DNA from: Azomonas tarimensis
Lineage (GTDB): Bacteria; Pseudomonadota; Gammaproteobacteria; Pseudomonadales; Pseudomonadaceae
Assembly: GCF_042648805.1 (NCBI RefSeq)
Contig: NZ_JBHRXZ010000006.1
Coordinates: 50,307-114,306 of the forward strand
Length of the DNA stretch: 64,000 bases
Direction of reading: 5' to 3'
Shown here: piece after piece, positions 43,257-53,255 of the stretch
Position numbering within the stretch: the stretch's first letter is position 1
How the letters are laid out: every line of letters begins with the position of its first letter
Position numbers and translations under genes: made by a program
Notes under the pieces: model-generated
Told to the model about the DNA's origin: nothing
Databases searched by the model: none
Seen by the model: only the letters and a program-made list of their open reading frames with translations

Positions 43257-43919
43257 ATGAATGCAGACAAGGACGATGCGCCAGCACGCATCCGGCGCGG
43301 CCGGGCCAATCCCTGGCGTGCGCGGGTGATCATGGGGATAGGGTCAGTCATGGTCGGCGCCCTGGTCGCGCTGTCGGCACGGCCGGCCGCAATCGATGTC
43401 GGCGCGCTGACCGCAGCCCTGCATCAGGGCACGCCGCCCATCCCGCACCCCACTGCCGCGCAGCCAGTCCTCACAGCGCCCCACCCTCGGTCGGAGCTGG
43501 TGAGCACGAGCCCGGAGCAAGCGACGCTGAGCTGGGCGCCCGCAGCCCAGGCGGACGCTCCGCCGGCACGGCAGACGGTGTTCAACGATCAGAACTATGC
43601 CCACGACCCCAGCCGCATCAACACCCTTCACTCGACACCTGTTCGGTACACAGGTGAGACACGCAGCCAGCAGCGCGCGCCCGTAGTCAGGACCCTGACG
43701 GATAGCTGGAACTGGACCGACGGCAAGCGACGTCGCATAGGTGGCCGCTTCGAGTGGATCGAGCAAGACGGCCAGATCGACTATTCCAGCGTGTGCCGCA
43801 ATTATGAGCGCGGCTCCCTGATTTATCGCGACTGCCGCAAGGGGGCCAAGGCCCGATTCGCCGAACTATGTGGCCGCCACAAGCCGGCCTGTCATGCCGC
43901 CAACAACTTCATGCCGTGA
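43257..43919 (+). CDS. small membrane-anchored protein of unknown function
   Basis: I do not recognise this family. The ATG at 43257 with AGGACG upstream gives 220 residues: a basic N-terminus (RIRRGRANPWRAR), one membrane segment at about 24-41 (VIMGIGSVMVGALVALSA), a Pro/Ala/Thr-rich linker (about 45-115), and a conserved-looking C-terminal block from about 150 (SWNWTDGKRRRIGGRFEWIE) with four cysteines (180, 193, 205, 212). If the linker and tail are periplasmic, two disulfides are possible. It lies between tRNA-Met and the convergent transporter gene and has its own ribosome binding site. Confidence 0.7.
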   Translation: MNADKDDAPARIRRGRANPWRARVIMGIGSVMVGALVALSARPAAIDVGALTAALHQGTPPIPHPTAAQPVLTAPHPRSELVSTSPEQATLSWAPAAQADAPPARQTVFNDQNYAHDPSRINTLHSTPVRYTGETRSQQRAPVVRTLTDSWNWTDGKRRRIGGRFEWIEQDGQIDYSSVCRNYERGSLIYRDCRKGAKARFAELCGRHKPACHAANNFMP

Positions 43920-43973
43920 CCTACAGCGCGAGCCGTATCCGGTCTGATCGCCAATACGGCCGGCGCGCCTCGC

Positions 43974-45368
43974 TCAGCTCGGCGCCACCACAGCGCCGCT
44001 GGCTTCGCCGCGCAGCGCCTGCTCCAGCGCGTCCCGTCCGGTAAGTTGACTGTCCAGCTTCACGTAGACGGCGGACTCCTCAGGCACAAGAATGGCATCG
44101 GTCACCCCTTCCAGGGCCAGCAGCCGCTGCACGGCGCCTGCCTCGTAGCCCGCCTGAAGCGGCAGGCGCATGCTGGTCACATAAGGCGGTTCGCGCATGC
44201 TGAGGGCGGCGAGCAACCAGATCAGGCACAGCCCGGCACAGCCCATGAAGACCCAGCCCAGGCCGCCCTGTTGAAAGAGCCAGCCGCCAAGCATTCCGCC
44301 AAGCGCGGCACCGAAAAACTGGCTGGTGGAGTACACCCCCATCGCGGTGCCCTTGCCACCCGCCGGCGCTACTTTGCTCACCAGTGATGGCAAGGATGCT
44401 TCCAGCAAGTTGAAAGCGGTGAAGAACAACACCATCCCCAGCACCAGGCTCCACAGGCCAGTCGCCAGCAGTGAGAAATACAGTTCACAGACCAGCAGCA
44501 GCGCCACCGAACCCACGAGCACTCGCTTCATCTGGCGCTTCTTCTCGCCATAGATGATGAAGGGCACCATGCTGACGAAACCGATTACCAGAGCACCAAG
44601 ATAGACCCACCAGTGGTCCTCTTTCGGCAACCCGCCCTGCTCGACCAGGGCCAGCGGCAAGGCGACGAAACTCGCCATGAGGATCGCGTGAAGGACGAAG
44701 ATCCCCAGGTCGAGCCGCAGCAATTGGGCATGGCGCAGGGTAACGCCCAGCGCCTGGCGCGCCACGATCGACTCGCGATGCTGCTGGCGGGCATCCGCCT
44801 TAGGCACCCAGGCGATGATCAACATCCCGAGCAGCGCCATTCCGGTGGTCATCCAGAACAGCCCGGACAGGCCGAACGCCCTGGTGATCAGTGGCCCCAG
44901 CACCATGGCCAGGGCAAATGACAGCCCGATGCTCATGCCGATCATGGCCATCGCCTTGGTACGATGCTGCTCGCGGGTGAGATCGGAGAGCAAGGCCATC
45001 ACGGCAGCCGAAATGGCGCCGGCCCCCTGCAATATACGTCCGACAATCACCCCCCAGATGGAGTCCGAGGTGGCGGCCAGGGCGGCGCCAGCGGCGAACA
45101 CAAGCAGCCCGAAATAAATCACCGGTAGCCGTCCGATCCGATCGGAGAGCACACCGAAGGGAATTTGCAGGGTCGCCTGGGTCAAACCATAGGCGCCGAT
45201 GGCCAATCCGATCAGCGCGGGAGTAGCACCTTCCAGATCCATCCCGTAGGTCGCCAGGACGGGCAACACCATGAACATGCCCAGCATTCGAAAGGCAAAC
45301 ACCAGGGCCAACCCGGTGGCCGCCCGGGTCTCCGTAGCATTCATGCGTTCGGCGTACGGATCCTGCAT
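43974..45368 (-). CDS. MFS transporter, YajR-like
   Basis: A 464-residue major-facilitator protein with 12 membrane segments and the MFS motif A GVLSDRIGRLPVI near residue 72. After the last segment a soluble domain of about 70 residues (AGAVQRLLALEGVTDAILV to the end) looks like the ferredoxin-fold YAM domain of E. coli YajR, a proton-driven exporter. The gene diverges from uvrA across 131 bp, as in PAO1. Substrate unknown. Confidence 0.88.
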   Translation of the reverse strand: MQDPYAERMNATETRAATGLALVFAFRMLGMFMVLPVLATYGMDLEGATPALIGLAIGAYGLTQATLQIPFGVLSDRIGRLPVIYFGLLVFAAGAALAATSDSIWGVIVGRILQGAGAISAAVMALLSDLTREQHRTKAMAMIGMSIGLSFALAMVLGPLITRAFGLSGLFWMTTGMALLGMLIIAWVPKADARQQHRESIVARQALGVTLRHAQLLRLDLGIFVLHAILMASFVALPLALVEQGGLPKEDHWWVYLGALVIGFVSMVPFIIYGEKKRQMKRVLVGSVALLLVCELYFSLLATGLWSLVLGMVLFFTAFNLLEASLPSLVSKVAPAGGKGTAMGVYSTSQFFGAALGGMLGGWLFQQGGLGWVFMGCAGLCLIWLLAALSMREPPYVTSMRLPLQAGYEAGAVQRLLALEGVTDAILVPEESAVYVKLDSQLTGRDALEQALRGEASGAVVAPS

Positions 45369-45499
45369 CTGCTATCTCGCTCTAAAAGACCGGCGGCGAT
45401 TCTAGCAGCCATCCCCCTGCTGGCACAGGCGCCTGCTTTGCCGGGCCTGCCTAGCCGGCCGTATACTTCCCTGTTTTCCGCCCGCCACGCGAGGCCGTT

Positions 45500-48370
<2,871 letters not shown>

Positions 48371-48372
48371 GC

Positions 48373-48386
48373 TGGGCTTCAGCCCA
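48373..48386. repeat. short REP-like palindrome after uvrA
   Basis: TGGGCT and AGCCCA flank TC, giving TGGGCTTCAGCCCA with CACC-type flanks. This core resembles, from memory, short intergenic repeats scattered in Pseudomonas genomes. Only one copy is seen in this window. Confidence 0.4.
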
Positions 48387-48422
48387 CCAATGAGCCTCGG
48401 GACCAGAATGGTCCGCTCTCCC

Positions 48423-48477
48423 TTCGTCCCTGCGCCACAAAACCGGCCGAAGCCGGTTTATGTGGCGCAGGGACGAA
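48423..48477. terminator. 25-bp nested hairpin between uvrA and katA
   Basis: The outer arms 48423-48439 and 48461-48477 pair over 17 bp (TTCGTCCCTGCGCCACA with its complement). Inside, AAACCGGC pairs with GCCGGTTT around a CGAA tetraloop, with a single unpaired A at 48460. The structure ends exactly at the katA stop codon (48478) and lies 52 bp after the uvrA stop. It is a likely bidirectional terminator for the convergent pair. Confidence 0.75.
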
Positions 48478-49935
48478 TCAGCCGATCACGCTCGGGTCGA
48501 TACCCAGCCCCCGTGCGACGCCCTCGCCATAAGCGGGGTCGGCCTTGATGAAGTGCCCCAGCTGGCGCAGTTGCACGTCGCGGGTGACCGGCCCCATGGC
48601 CGCGACGATGTTGCCTATCAGCAACGCCTTCTGATCTGTGTCCATGAGGCGGAACAGCGCGCCGGCGTAGCTGTAGTAGTCCTCATCGGTACGGTGGTCG
48701 TAGCGGTCGGCTGCGCCGCTCAAGGCCAGTGCCGGCTCGGCATACTGCGGCGCCTGCTTCGGCGCACCGCTGTAGCTGTTGGGCTCGTAGTTCGGCGCCG
48801 AGCCGCCATTGCCGTCGAACCGCATCGCACCATCACGCTGATAGTTGTGGTAGGGGCAACGCGGTGCGTTGACTGGCAGCTGCTGGTGATTGGTGCCCAC
48901 GCGGTAGCGGTGCGCATCGGCGTAAGCGAACACGCGCCCCTGGAGCATCCGGTCAGGCGACAGCCCGATGCCTGGTACCACATTGCTCGGAGCGAAGGCA
49001 GCCTGCTCGACTTCCGCAAAATAATTTGTCGGGTTGCGATTGAGCTCGAGCACACCGACCTCCATCAGCGGGTACTGCTTCTGCGACCAGGTCTTGGTCA
49101 CATCGAACGGATTGTCCGGATGCTGAGCAGCCTGGGCCTCGCTCATGACCTGGATGCACAGCCGCCACTGAGGACATTCGCCCCGCTCGATGGCCGCGAA
49201 CAGATCACGCTGAGCGTAGTCGGGGTCCGTGCCGGCGAGCCGCGCCGCATCGGCAGGAGCAAGGTTGCGAATGCCCTGCACCGATTTGAAATGGAACTTC
49301 ACCCAGTGACGCTCTCCGGCGGCGTTTACCAGGCTGAAGGTGTGGCTGCCGAAGCCGTGCATGTGCCGATAGCCATCCGGGATGCCACGGTCCGAGAACA
49401 AGGTGGTGATCTGATGCAGCGCCTCGGGCGAGTGGGACCAGAAGTCCCACATCATCTGCGGACTCTTCAGGTTGGTATGCGGATCGCGTTTCTGGGTGTG
49501 GATGAAGTCCGGAAATTTCAGCGGATCACGGATGAAGAACACCGGCGTGTTGTTGCCGACCACATCCCAATTGCCTTCATCGGTGTAGAACTTGACGGCG
49601 AACCCGCGCGGATCGCGCTCGGTATCAGCCGAGCCCCGCTCCCCACCCACGGTGGAAAAACGCAGGAATACCGGCGTCTGTTTGCCCACCGACTCGAACA
49701 CCTTCGCACGGCTGTAGCGGGAGATGTCCTGGGTAACAGTAAAGGTGCCATAGGCACCCGAGCCCTTGGCATGAACCCTCCGCTCGGGAATGACTTCGCG
49801 GTTGAAGTGGGCAAGCTTCTCCACCAGATGGAAATCGTCCAGCAGCAGCGGCCCCCGTGCACCGGCCGTGCGGGAATTCTGGTTGTCCGCGACGGGGCTA
49901 CCGCCGGCAGTGGTAAGAATTTTGTTATCGGTCAT
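48478..49935 (-). CDS. katA: catalase, heme-containing monofunctional
   Basis: Decomposes hydrogen peroxide. The ATG at 49935 (MTDNKILTTAGG) with AGGAGAAGTAGC upstream gives 485 residues, small-subunit clade. The distal heme residues His55 (RRVHAKGSGAYG) and Asn128 (VVGNNTPVFF) and the proximal Tyr region (FAYADAHRYR near 335) are present. In PAO1 the ferritin gene bfrA separates uvrA and katA; here it is absent and katA converges directly on uvrA. A mirror-like GATAG/GATAG repeat lies near 50010-50032 upstream. Confidence 0.95.
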   Translation of the reverse strand: MTDNKILTTAGGSPVADNQNSRTAGARGPLLLDDFHLVEKLAHFNREVIPERRVHAKGSGAYGTFTVTQDISRYSRAKVFESVGKQTPVFLRFSTVGGERGSADTERDPRGFAVKFYTDEGNWDVVGNNTPVFFIRDPLKFPDFIHTQKRDPHTNLKSPQMMWDFWSHSPEALHQITTLFSDRGIPDGYRHMHGFGSHTFSLVNAAGERHWVKFHFKSVQGIRNLAPADAARLAGTDPDYAQRDLFAAIERGECPQWRLCIQVMSEAQAAQHPDNPFDVTKTWSQKQYPLMEVGVLELNRNPTNYFAEVEQAAFAPSNVVPGIGLSPDRMLQGRVFAYADAHRYRVGTNHQQLPVNAPRCPYHNYQRDGAMRFDGNGGSAPNYEPNSYSGAPKQAPQYAEPALALSGAADRYDHRTDEDYYSYAGALFRLMDTDQKALLIGNIVAAMGPVTRDVQLRQLGHFIKADPAYGEGVARGLGIDPSVIG

Positions 49936-50069
49936 GCTACTTCTCCTTGGGCAGATCGGTACAGGGGCCTTGTGGGCCATGAGCCAAAGGTAAGCCAGCG
50001 GAGCGGCAAGGACCAATTGATAGAGCGAAGCGGAGCGATAGAACGGCACAATGCCTGGCCTGCAGGCAT

Positions 50070-50096
50070 AAAAAAACCGGGCAATGCCCGGTTTTT
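50070..50096 (-). terminator. intrinsic terminator of the alpha operon
   Basis: On the minus strand AAAAACCGGGC and GCCCGGTTTTT pair over 11 bp around a 3-nt ATT loop, followed by more T. It begins 14 bp after the rplQ stop and ends the leftward ribosomal transcript. Confidence 0.93.
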
Positions 50097-50109
50097 CATC
50101 GCGAAACGC

Positions 50110-50496
50110 TTACTCAGCCGTTTCGACTTCACCAGCGACCGGACGGTCAACCAGTTCCACGTAGGCCATCGGCGCGTTGTCTCCAGCGCGGAAACCGCAC
50201 TTGAGGATCCGCAGGTAGCCGCCCTGGCGAGTCGCATAACGCTTGCCGAGGTCGTTGAACAACTTGCCAACAGCCTCCTTGGAGCGAGTGCGGTCGAAAG
50301 CCAGGCGACGATTGGCGACGCTGTCTTCCTTGGCCAGAGTGATGAGGGGCTCGGCAACCCGACGCAGTTCCTTTGCCTTCGGCAAAGTGGTTTTAATCAG
50401 TTCGTGCTCGAACAGGGAAACCGCCATGTTCTGGAACATGGCCTTCCGGTGCGAACTGGTGCGACTCAGATGACGGCCGCTTTTACGATGACGCAT
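50110..50496 (-). CDS. rplQ: 50S ribosomal protein L17
   Basis: L17 lies near the exit of the nascent-peptide tunnel. The ATG at 50496 (MRHRKSGRHLSRTSSHRKAM) gives 128 residues; six extra codons upstream are unlikely. Conserved FRAGDNAPMAYVELVDRP is near residue 100. It is the last gene of the alpha operon, 45 bp after rpoA, with a terminator directly behind. Confidence 0.96.
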   Translation of the reverse strand: MRHRKSGRHLSRTSSHRKAMFQNMAVSLFEHELIKTTLPKAKELRRVAEPLITLAKEDSVANRRLAFDRTRSKEAVGKLFNDLGKRYATRQGGYLRILKCGFRAGDNAPMAYVELVDRPVAGEVETAE

Positions 50497-50541
50497 GATG
50501 AATTTCCTTACCAAACATTCGAAGTTCGGTGGTTAGGGACC

Positions 50542-51543
50542 TCAGGCAGTAGCCTTGTCGTCCTTCTTCAGACTTGCTGGCGGCCAGTTGTCGAGACGCA
50601 TGCCAAGGGAAAGCCCGCGAGAAGCCAGAACGTCCTTGATTTCGGTCAACGACTTCTTGCCCAGGTTCGGGGTCTTCAACAACTCGACCTCGGTGCGCTG
50701 AATCAAGTCACCAATGTAGTAGATGTTTTCCGCCTTGAGGCAGTTGGCCGAACGAACGGTCAGTTCGAGATCGTCAACCGGACGCAGGAGGATTGGATCG
50801 ATCTCATCTTCCTGCTCGATCACAACCGGCTCGCTGTCACCCTTGAGGTCGACGAACGCGGCCAGCTGCTGCTGCAGAATGGTAGCGGCACGGCGGATGG
50901 CCTCTTCAGGATCCAGGGTGCCGTTGGTCTCAAGGTCGATGACCAGCTTGTCAAGGTTGGTCCGCTGCTCGACGCGAGCATTCTCGACGACATAAGCGAC
51001 GCGACGAACCGGGCTGAAGGTGGCATCGAGTTGAAGACGACCGATGCTACGGCTCTCGTCATCATCGCTCTGCCGCGCATCGGCCGGCTCGTAGCCACGA
51101 CCGCGCTGAACTTTCAGCTTCATGCTAAGCGCGCCGTTGACCGCCAAGTTGGCGATCAGATGATCACCATTGACGATCTCGACGTCGTGGTCCAGTTGGA
51201 TATCGGCGGCGGTCACAGCGCCCGGCCCTTGCTTCACCAGGTTCAGAGTCACTTCATCACGGCCGTGAAGCTTGATGGCGAGACCCTTGAGGTTGAGCAG
51301 GATTTCGATGACGTCTTCCTGAACGCCCTCGATGGCGCTGTACTCATGAAGGACACCGTCGATCTCGGCTTCGACCACGGCACAGCCGGGCATCGAAGAC
51401 AACAGGATACGACGCAGCGCGTTGCCCAGGGTGTGGCCGAAACCGCGCTCGAGGGGCTCGAGCGTGATCTTGGCGCGGGTCGGACTGACCACCTGCACAT
51501 CGATATGGCGGGGGGTCAGGAACTCATTTACCGAACTCTGCAT
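50542..51543 (-). CDS. rpoA: DNA-directed RNA polymerase alpha subunit
   Basis: Alpha dimerises to nucleate RNA polymerase assembly and contacts UP elements and activators. The 333 residues comprise the N-terminal domain (about 1-235; TLEPLERGFGHTLGNALRR near 25), a linker, and the C-terminal DNA-binding domain (about 250-325; SANCLKAENIYYIGDLIQRT and GKKSLTEIKDVL). Same length as P. aeruginosa. It follows rpsD by 22 bp. Confidence 0.98.
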   Translation of the reverse strand: MQSSVNEFLTPRHIDVQVVSPTRAKITLEPLERGFGHTLGNALRRILLSSMPGCAVVEAEIDGVLHEYSAIEGVQEDVIEILLNLKGLAIKLHGRDEVTLNLVKQGPGAVTAADIQLDHDVEIVNGDHLIANLAVNGALSMKLKVQRGRGYEPADARQSDDDESRSIGRLQLDATFSPVRRVAYVVENARVEQRTNLDKLVIDLETNGTLDPEEAIRRAATILQQQLAAFVDLKGDSEPVVIEQEDEIDPILLRPVDDLELTVRSANCLKAENIYYIGDLIQRTEVELLKTPNLGKKSLTEIKDVLASRGLSLGMRLDNWPPASLKKDDKATA

Positions 51544-51565
51544 GGATATACCTATTTTCTAGCCC

Positions 51566-52186
51566 TTACTTGGAGTAGAGCTCGACAATCAGGTTTTCGT
51601 TGATGTCGGCGGACAGATCACTGCGGGCCGGCACGCTCTTGAAGACACCAGTCTTCTTCTCGGCGTCCACTTCCACCCACTCAACACGACCACGCTGGGA
51701 GCAGAGCTCCAGAGCCTGTGCGATACGCAGTTGGTTCTTGCACTTCTCACGTACGGCAACGACGTCACCGGCCTTCACTTGGTACGAAGGCACATTGACG
51801 GTCTGACCATTGACGGTGATCGACTTGTGCGAGACCAGCTGACGCGATTCGGCACGCGTGGAGCCGTAGCCCATGCGATAGACGACGTTGTCCAGACGGC
51901 ACTCGAGCAGCTGCAGAAGGTTTTCGCCAGTGGCGCCCTTACGGCCAGCGGCCTCCTTGTAGTAACCGTTGAACTGACGCTCCAGTACACCGTAGATACG
52001 ACGAACTTTCTGCTTCTCACGCAACTGGGTACCGTAGTCGGACAAGCGACCACGGCGCTGACCGTGTACGCCTGGAGGCGTTTCGATGTTGCACTTGGAT
52101 TCGAGCGCGCGCGCACCACTCTTCAGGAAGAGGTCGGTACCTTCACGACGAGACAGTTTGCACTTGGGACCAATATAACGAGCCAT
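51566..52186 (-). CDS. rpsD: 30S ribosomal protein S4
   Basis: S4 is a primary 16S rRNA-binding protein and, in E. coli, the translational repressor of the alpha operon. The 206 residues begin MARYIGPKCKLSRREGTDL and include the S4 RNA-binding domain (about 96-155, RLDNVVYRMGYGSTRAESRQ). rpsK precedes it by 16 bp. Whether the leader before rpsM folds into the S4-binding pseudoknot was not resolved. Confidence 0.98.
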   Translation of the reverse strand: MARYIGPKCKLSRREGTDLFLKSGARALESKCNIETPPGVHGQRRGRLSDYGTQLREKQKVRRIYGVLERQFNGYYKEAAGRKGATGENLLQLLECRLDNVVYRMGYGSTRAESRQLVSHKSITVNGQTVNVPSYQVKAGDVVAVREKCKNQLRIAQALELCSQRGRVEWVEVDAEKKTGVFKSVPARSDLSADINENLIVELYSK

Positions 52187-52202
52187 TTTCTACTGTCTCC
52201 TG

Positions 52203-52592
52203 TTACACGCGACGCTTCTTCGGCGGACGGCACCCGTTGTGCGGGATCGGCGTCACGTCGGTGATGCTTGCAATCTTGTAGCCGCAGCCATTGAGTGCGC
52301 GCACGGCGGACTCACGACCAGGACCCGGGCCCTTGACGTTGACGTCGAGGTTCTTCAGACCATACTCCAACGCAGCCTGGCCGGCGCGCTCGGCCGCCAC
52401 CTGGGCAGCGAACGGAGTGCTCTTGCGAGAGCCACGGAAGCCGGAGCCGCCGGAGGTTGCCCAGGACAACGCATTACCCTGACGATCGGTAATGGTCACG
52501 ATGGTGTTGTTGAAAGAGGCGTGGATATGGGCGATCCCATCAACGACCGTCTTTTTGATCTTCTTACGAGGACGAGCAGCAGGTTTTGCCAT
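52203..52592 (-). CDS. rpsK: 30S ribosomal protein S11
   Basis: S11 forms part of the 30S platform near the E-site mRNA path. The 129 residues contain HIHASFNNTIVTITDRQGNA near 23 and end PHNGCRPPKKRRV, typical of gammaproteobacteria. Gene order rpsM-rpsK-rpsD is conserved, with 30 bp to rpsM. Confidence 0.98.
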   Translation of the reverse strand: MAKPAARPRKKIKKTVVDGIAHIHASFNNTIVTITDRQGNALSWATSGGSGFRGSRKSTPFAAQVAAERAGQAALEYGLKNLDVNVKGPGPGRESAVRALNGCGYKIASITDVTPIPHNGCRPPKKRRV

Positions 52593-52622
52593 GATCAGAT
52601 TCCTGTCGATTCGCGAACGCGA

Positions 52623-52979
52623 TTACTTGCGGATCGGCTTGCGCGGGCCCTTGCGGGTACGGGCGTTGGTCTTGGTGCGCTGCCCACGAACCGGCAGGCC
52701 ACGACGGTGACGAAGACCGCGATAGCAGCCCAGGTCCATCAAACGCTTGATCTTCATGTTGGTTTCGCGGCGCAGATCACCCTCGGTGATCAGCTTGGCC
52801 ACTTCGCCACGCAGCTGCTCGATCTGCTCATCGGACAGATCCTTGATTTTGGCTGCCGGATTGACGCCGGTAGCCGCGCAGATGTTTTGCGCAGAAGTGC
52901 GACCAACACCATAGATGTAGGTCAGCGAGATAACAGTGTGCTTGTTATCCGGAATGTTGACGCCTGCAATACGGGCCAT
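52623..52979 (-). CDS. rpsM: 30S ribosomal protein S13
   Basis: S13 sits in the 30S head and contacts the P-site tRNA and bridge B1. The 118 residues begin MARIAGVNIPDNKHTVISL and end with the basic tail TKTNARTRKGPRKPIRK. It is the first gene of the alpha operon, behind its own near-consensus promoter. Confidence 0.98.
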   Translation of the reverse strand: MARIAGVNIPDNKHTVISLTYIYGVGRTSAQNICAATGVNPAAKIKDLSDEQIEQLRGEVAKLITEGDLRRETNMKIKRLMDLGCYRGLRHRRGLPVRGQRTKTNARTRKGPRKPIRK

Positions 52980-53037
52980 TCAGTGAAACTCCAAGTGACA
53001 GCTACCTACGCCCCGGAAGCCAAGAAAAGGGCGCGAG

Positions 53038-53066
53038 ATAATATCGCTGTAGAAATGATTAATCAA
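53038..53066 (-). promoter_or_regulatory. sigma-70 promoter of the alpha operon
   Basis: On the minus strand TTGATT (53066-53061) and TATTAT (53043-53038) are 17 bp apart, near consensus, about 58 bp before the rpsM ATG. The -35 box overlaps the last two bases of the preceding hairpin, packing the spc terminator and alpha promoter together. Confidence 0.75.
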
Positions 53067-53092
53067 CCCGGCAGCGCACTAGCTGCCGGGTT
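53065..53092 (-). terminator. hairpin between rpmJ and rpsM
   Basis: On the minus strand AACCCGGCAGC pairs with GCTGCCGGGTT around a 6-nt loop (11-bp stem), 17 bp after the rpmJ stop. The following TGATTAATCATTT is T-rich but broken, so termination may be partial. Confidence 0.65.
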
Positions 53093-53109
53093 TGACGCGT
53101 GACTCACAA

Positions 53110-53226
53110 TCAGCCTTGGCGCTGCTTGTGACGCGGTTCCGCGCTACAGATAACCCGCACGACACCGTCGCGACGGATGACCTTGCAGTTGCGGCAAAGC
53201 TTTTTCACCGATGCACGAACTTTCAT
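53110..53226 (-). CDS. rpmJ: 50S ribosomal protein L36
   Basis: A 38-residue protein, MKVRASVKKLCRNCKVIRRD and on to HKQRQG, with the zinc ribbon Cys11, Cys14, Cys27 and His33. This is the zinc-binding (C+) form; Pseudomonas often has a second, zinc-free copy elsewhere for zinc starvation. It is the last gene of the spc operon, 29 bp after secY. Confidence 0.95.
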   Translation of the reverse strand: MKVRASVKKLCRNCKVIRRDGVVRVICSAEPRHKQRQG

Positions 53227-53255
53227 CACCGAACTCCTGAAACCTTACAGACCGG

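Noticed and set aside
50005..50040. Possible OxyR site upstream of katA (repeated GATAG)
   Set aside because: The two ATAG elements are 14 bp apart, not the spacing of the ATAG-N7-CTAT tandem OxyR motif, and no CTAT partners are in register.
48460..51603. 1047-codon open frame on the plus strand opposite katA, rplQ and rpoA
   Set aside because: It spans three conserved genes and two intergenic regions on the other strand, with no recognisable domains. It is a shadow of GC-rich coding sequence.
52980..53040. S4-binding pseudoknot in the alpha operon leader
   Set aside because: The leader before rpsM is only about 50 nt from the promoter and I could not draw a convincing E. coli-like pseudoknot by eye.
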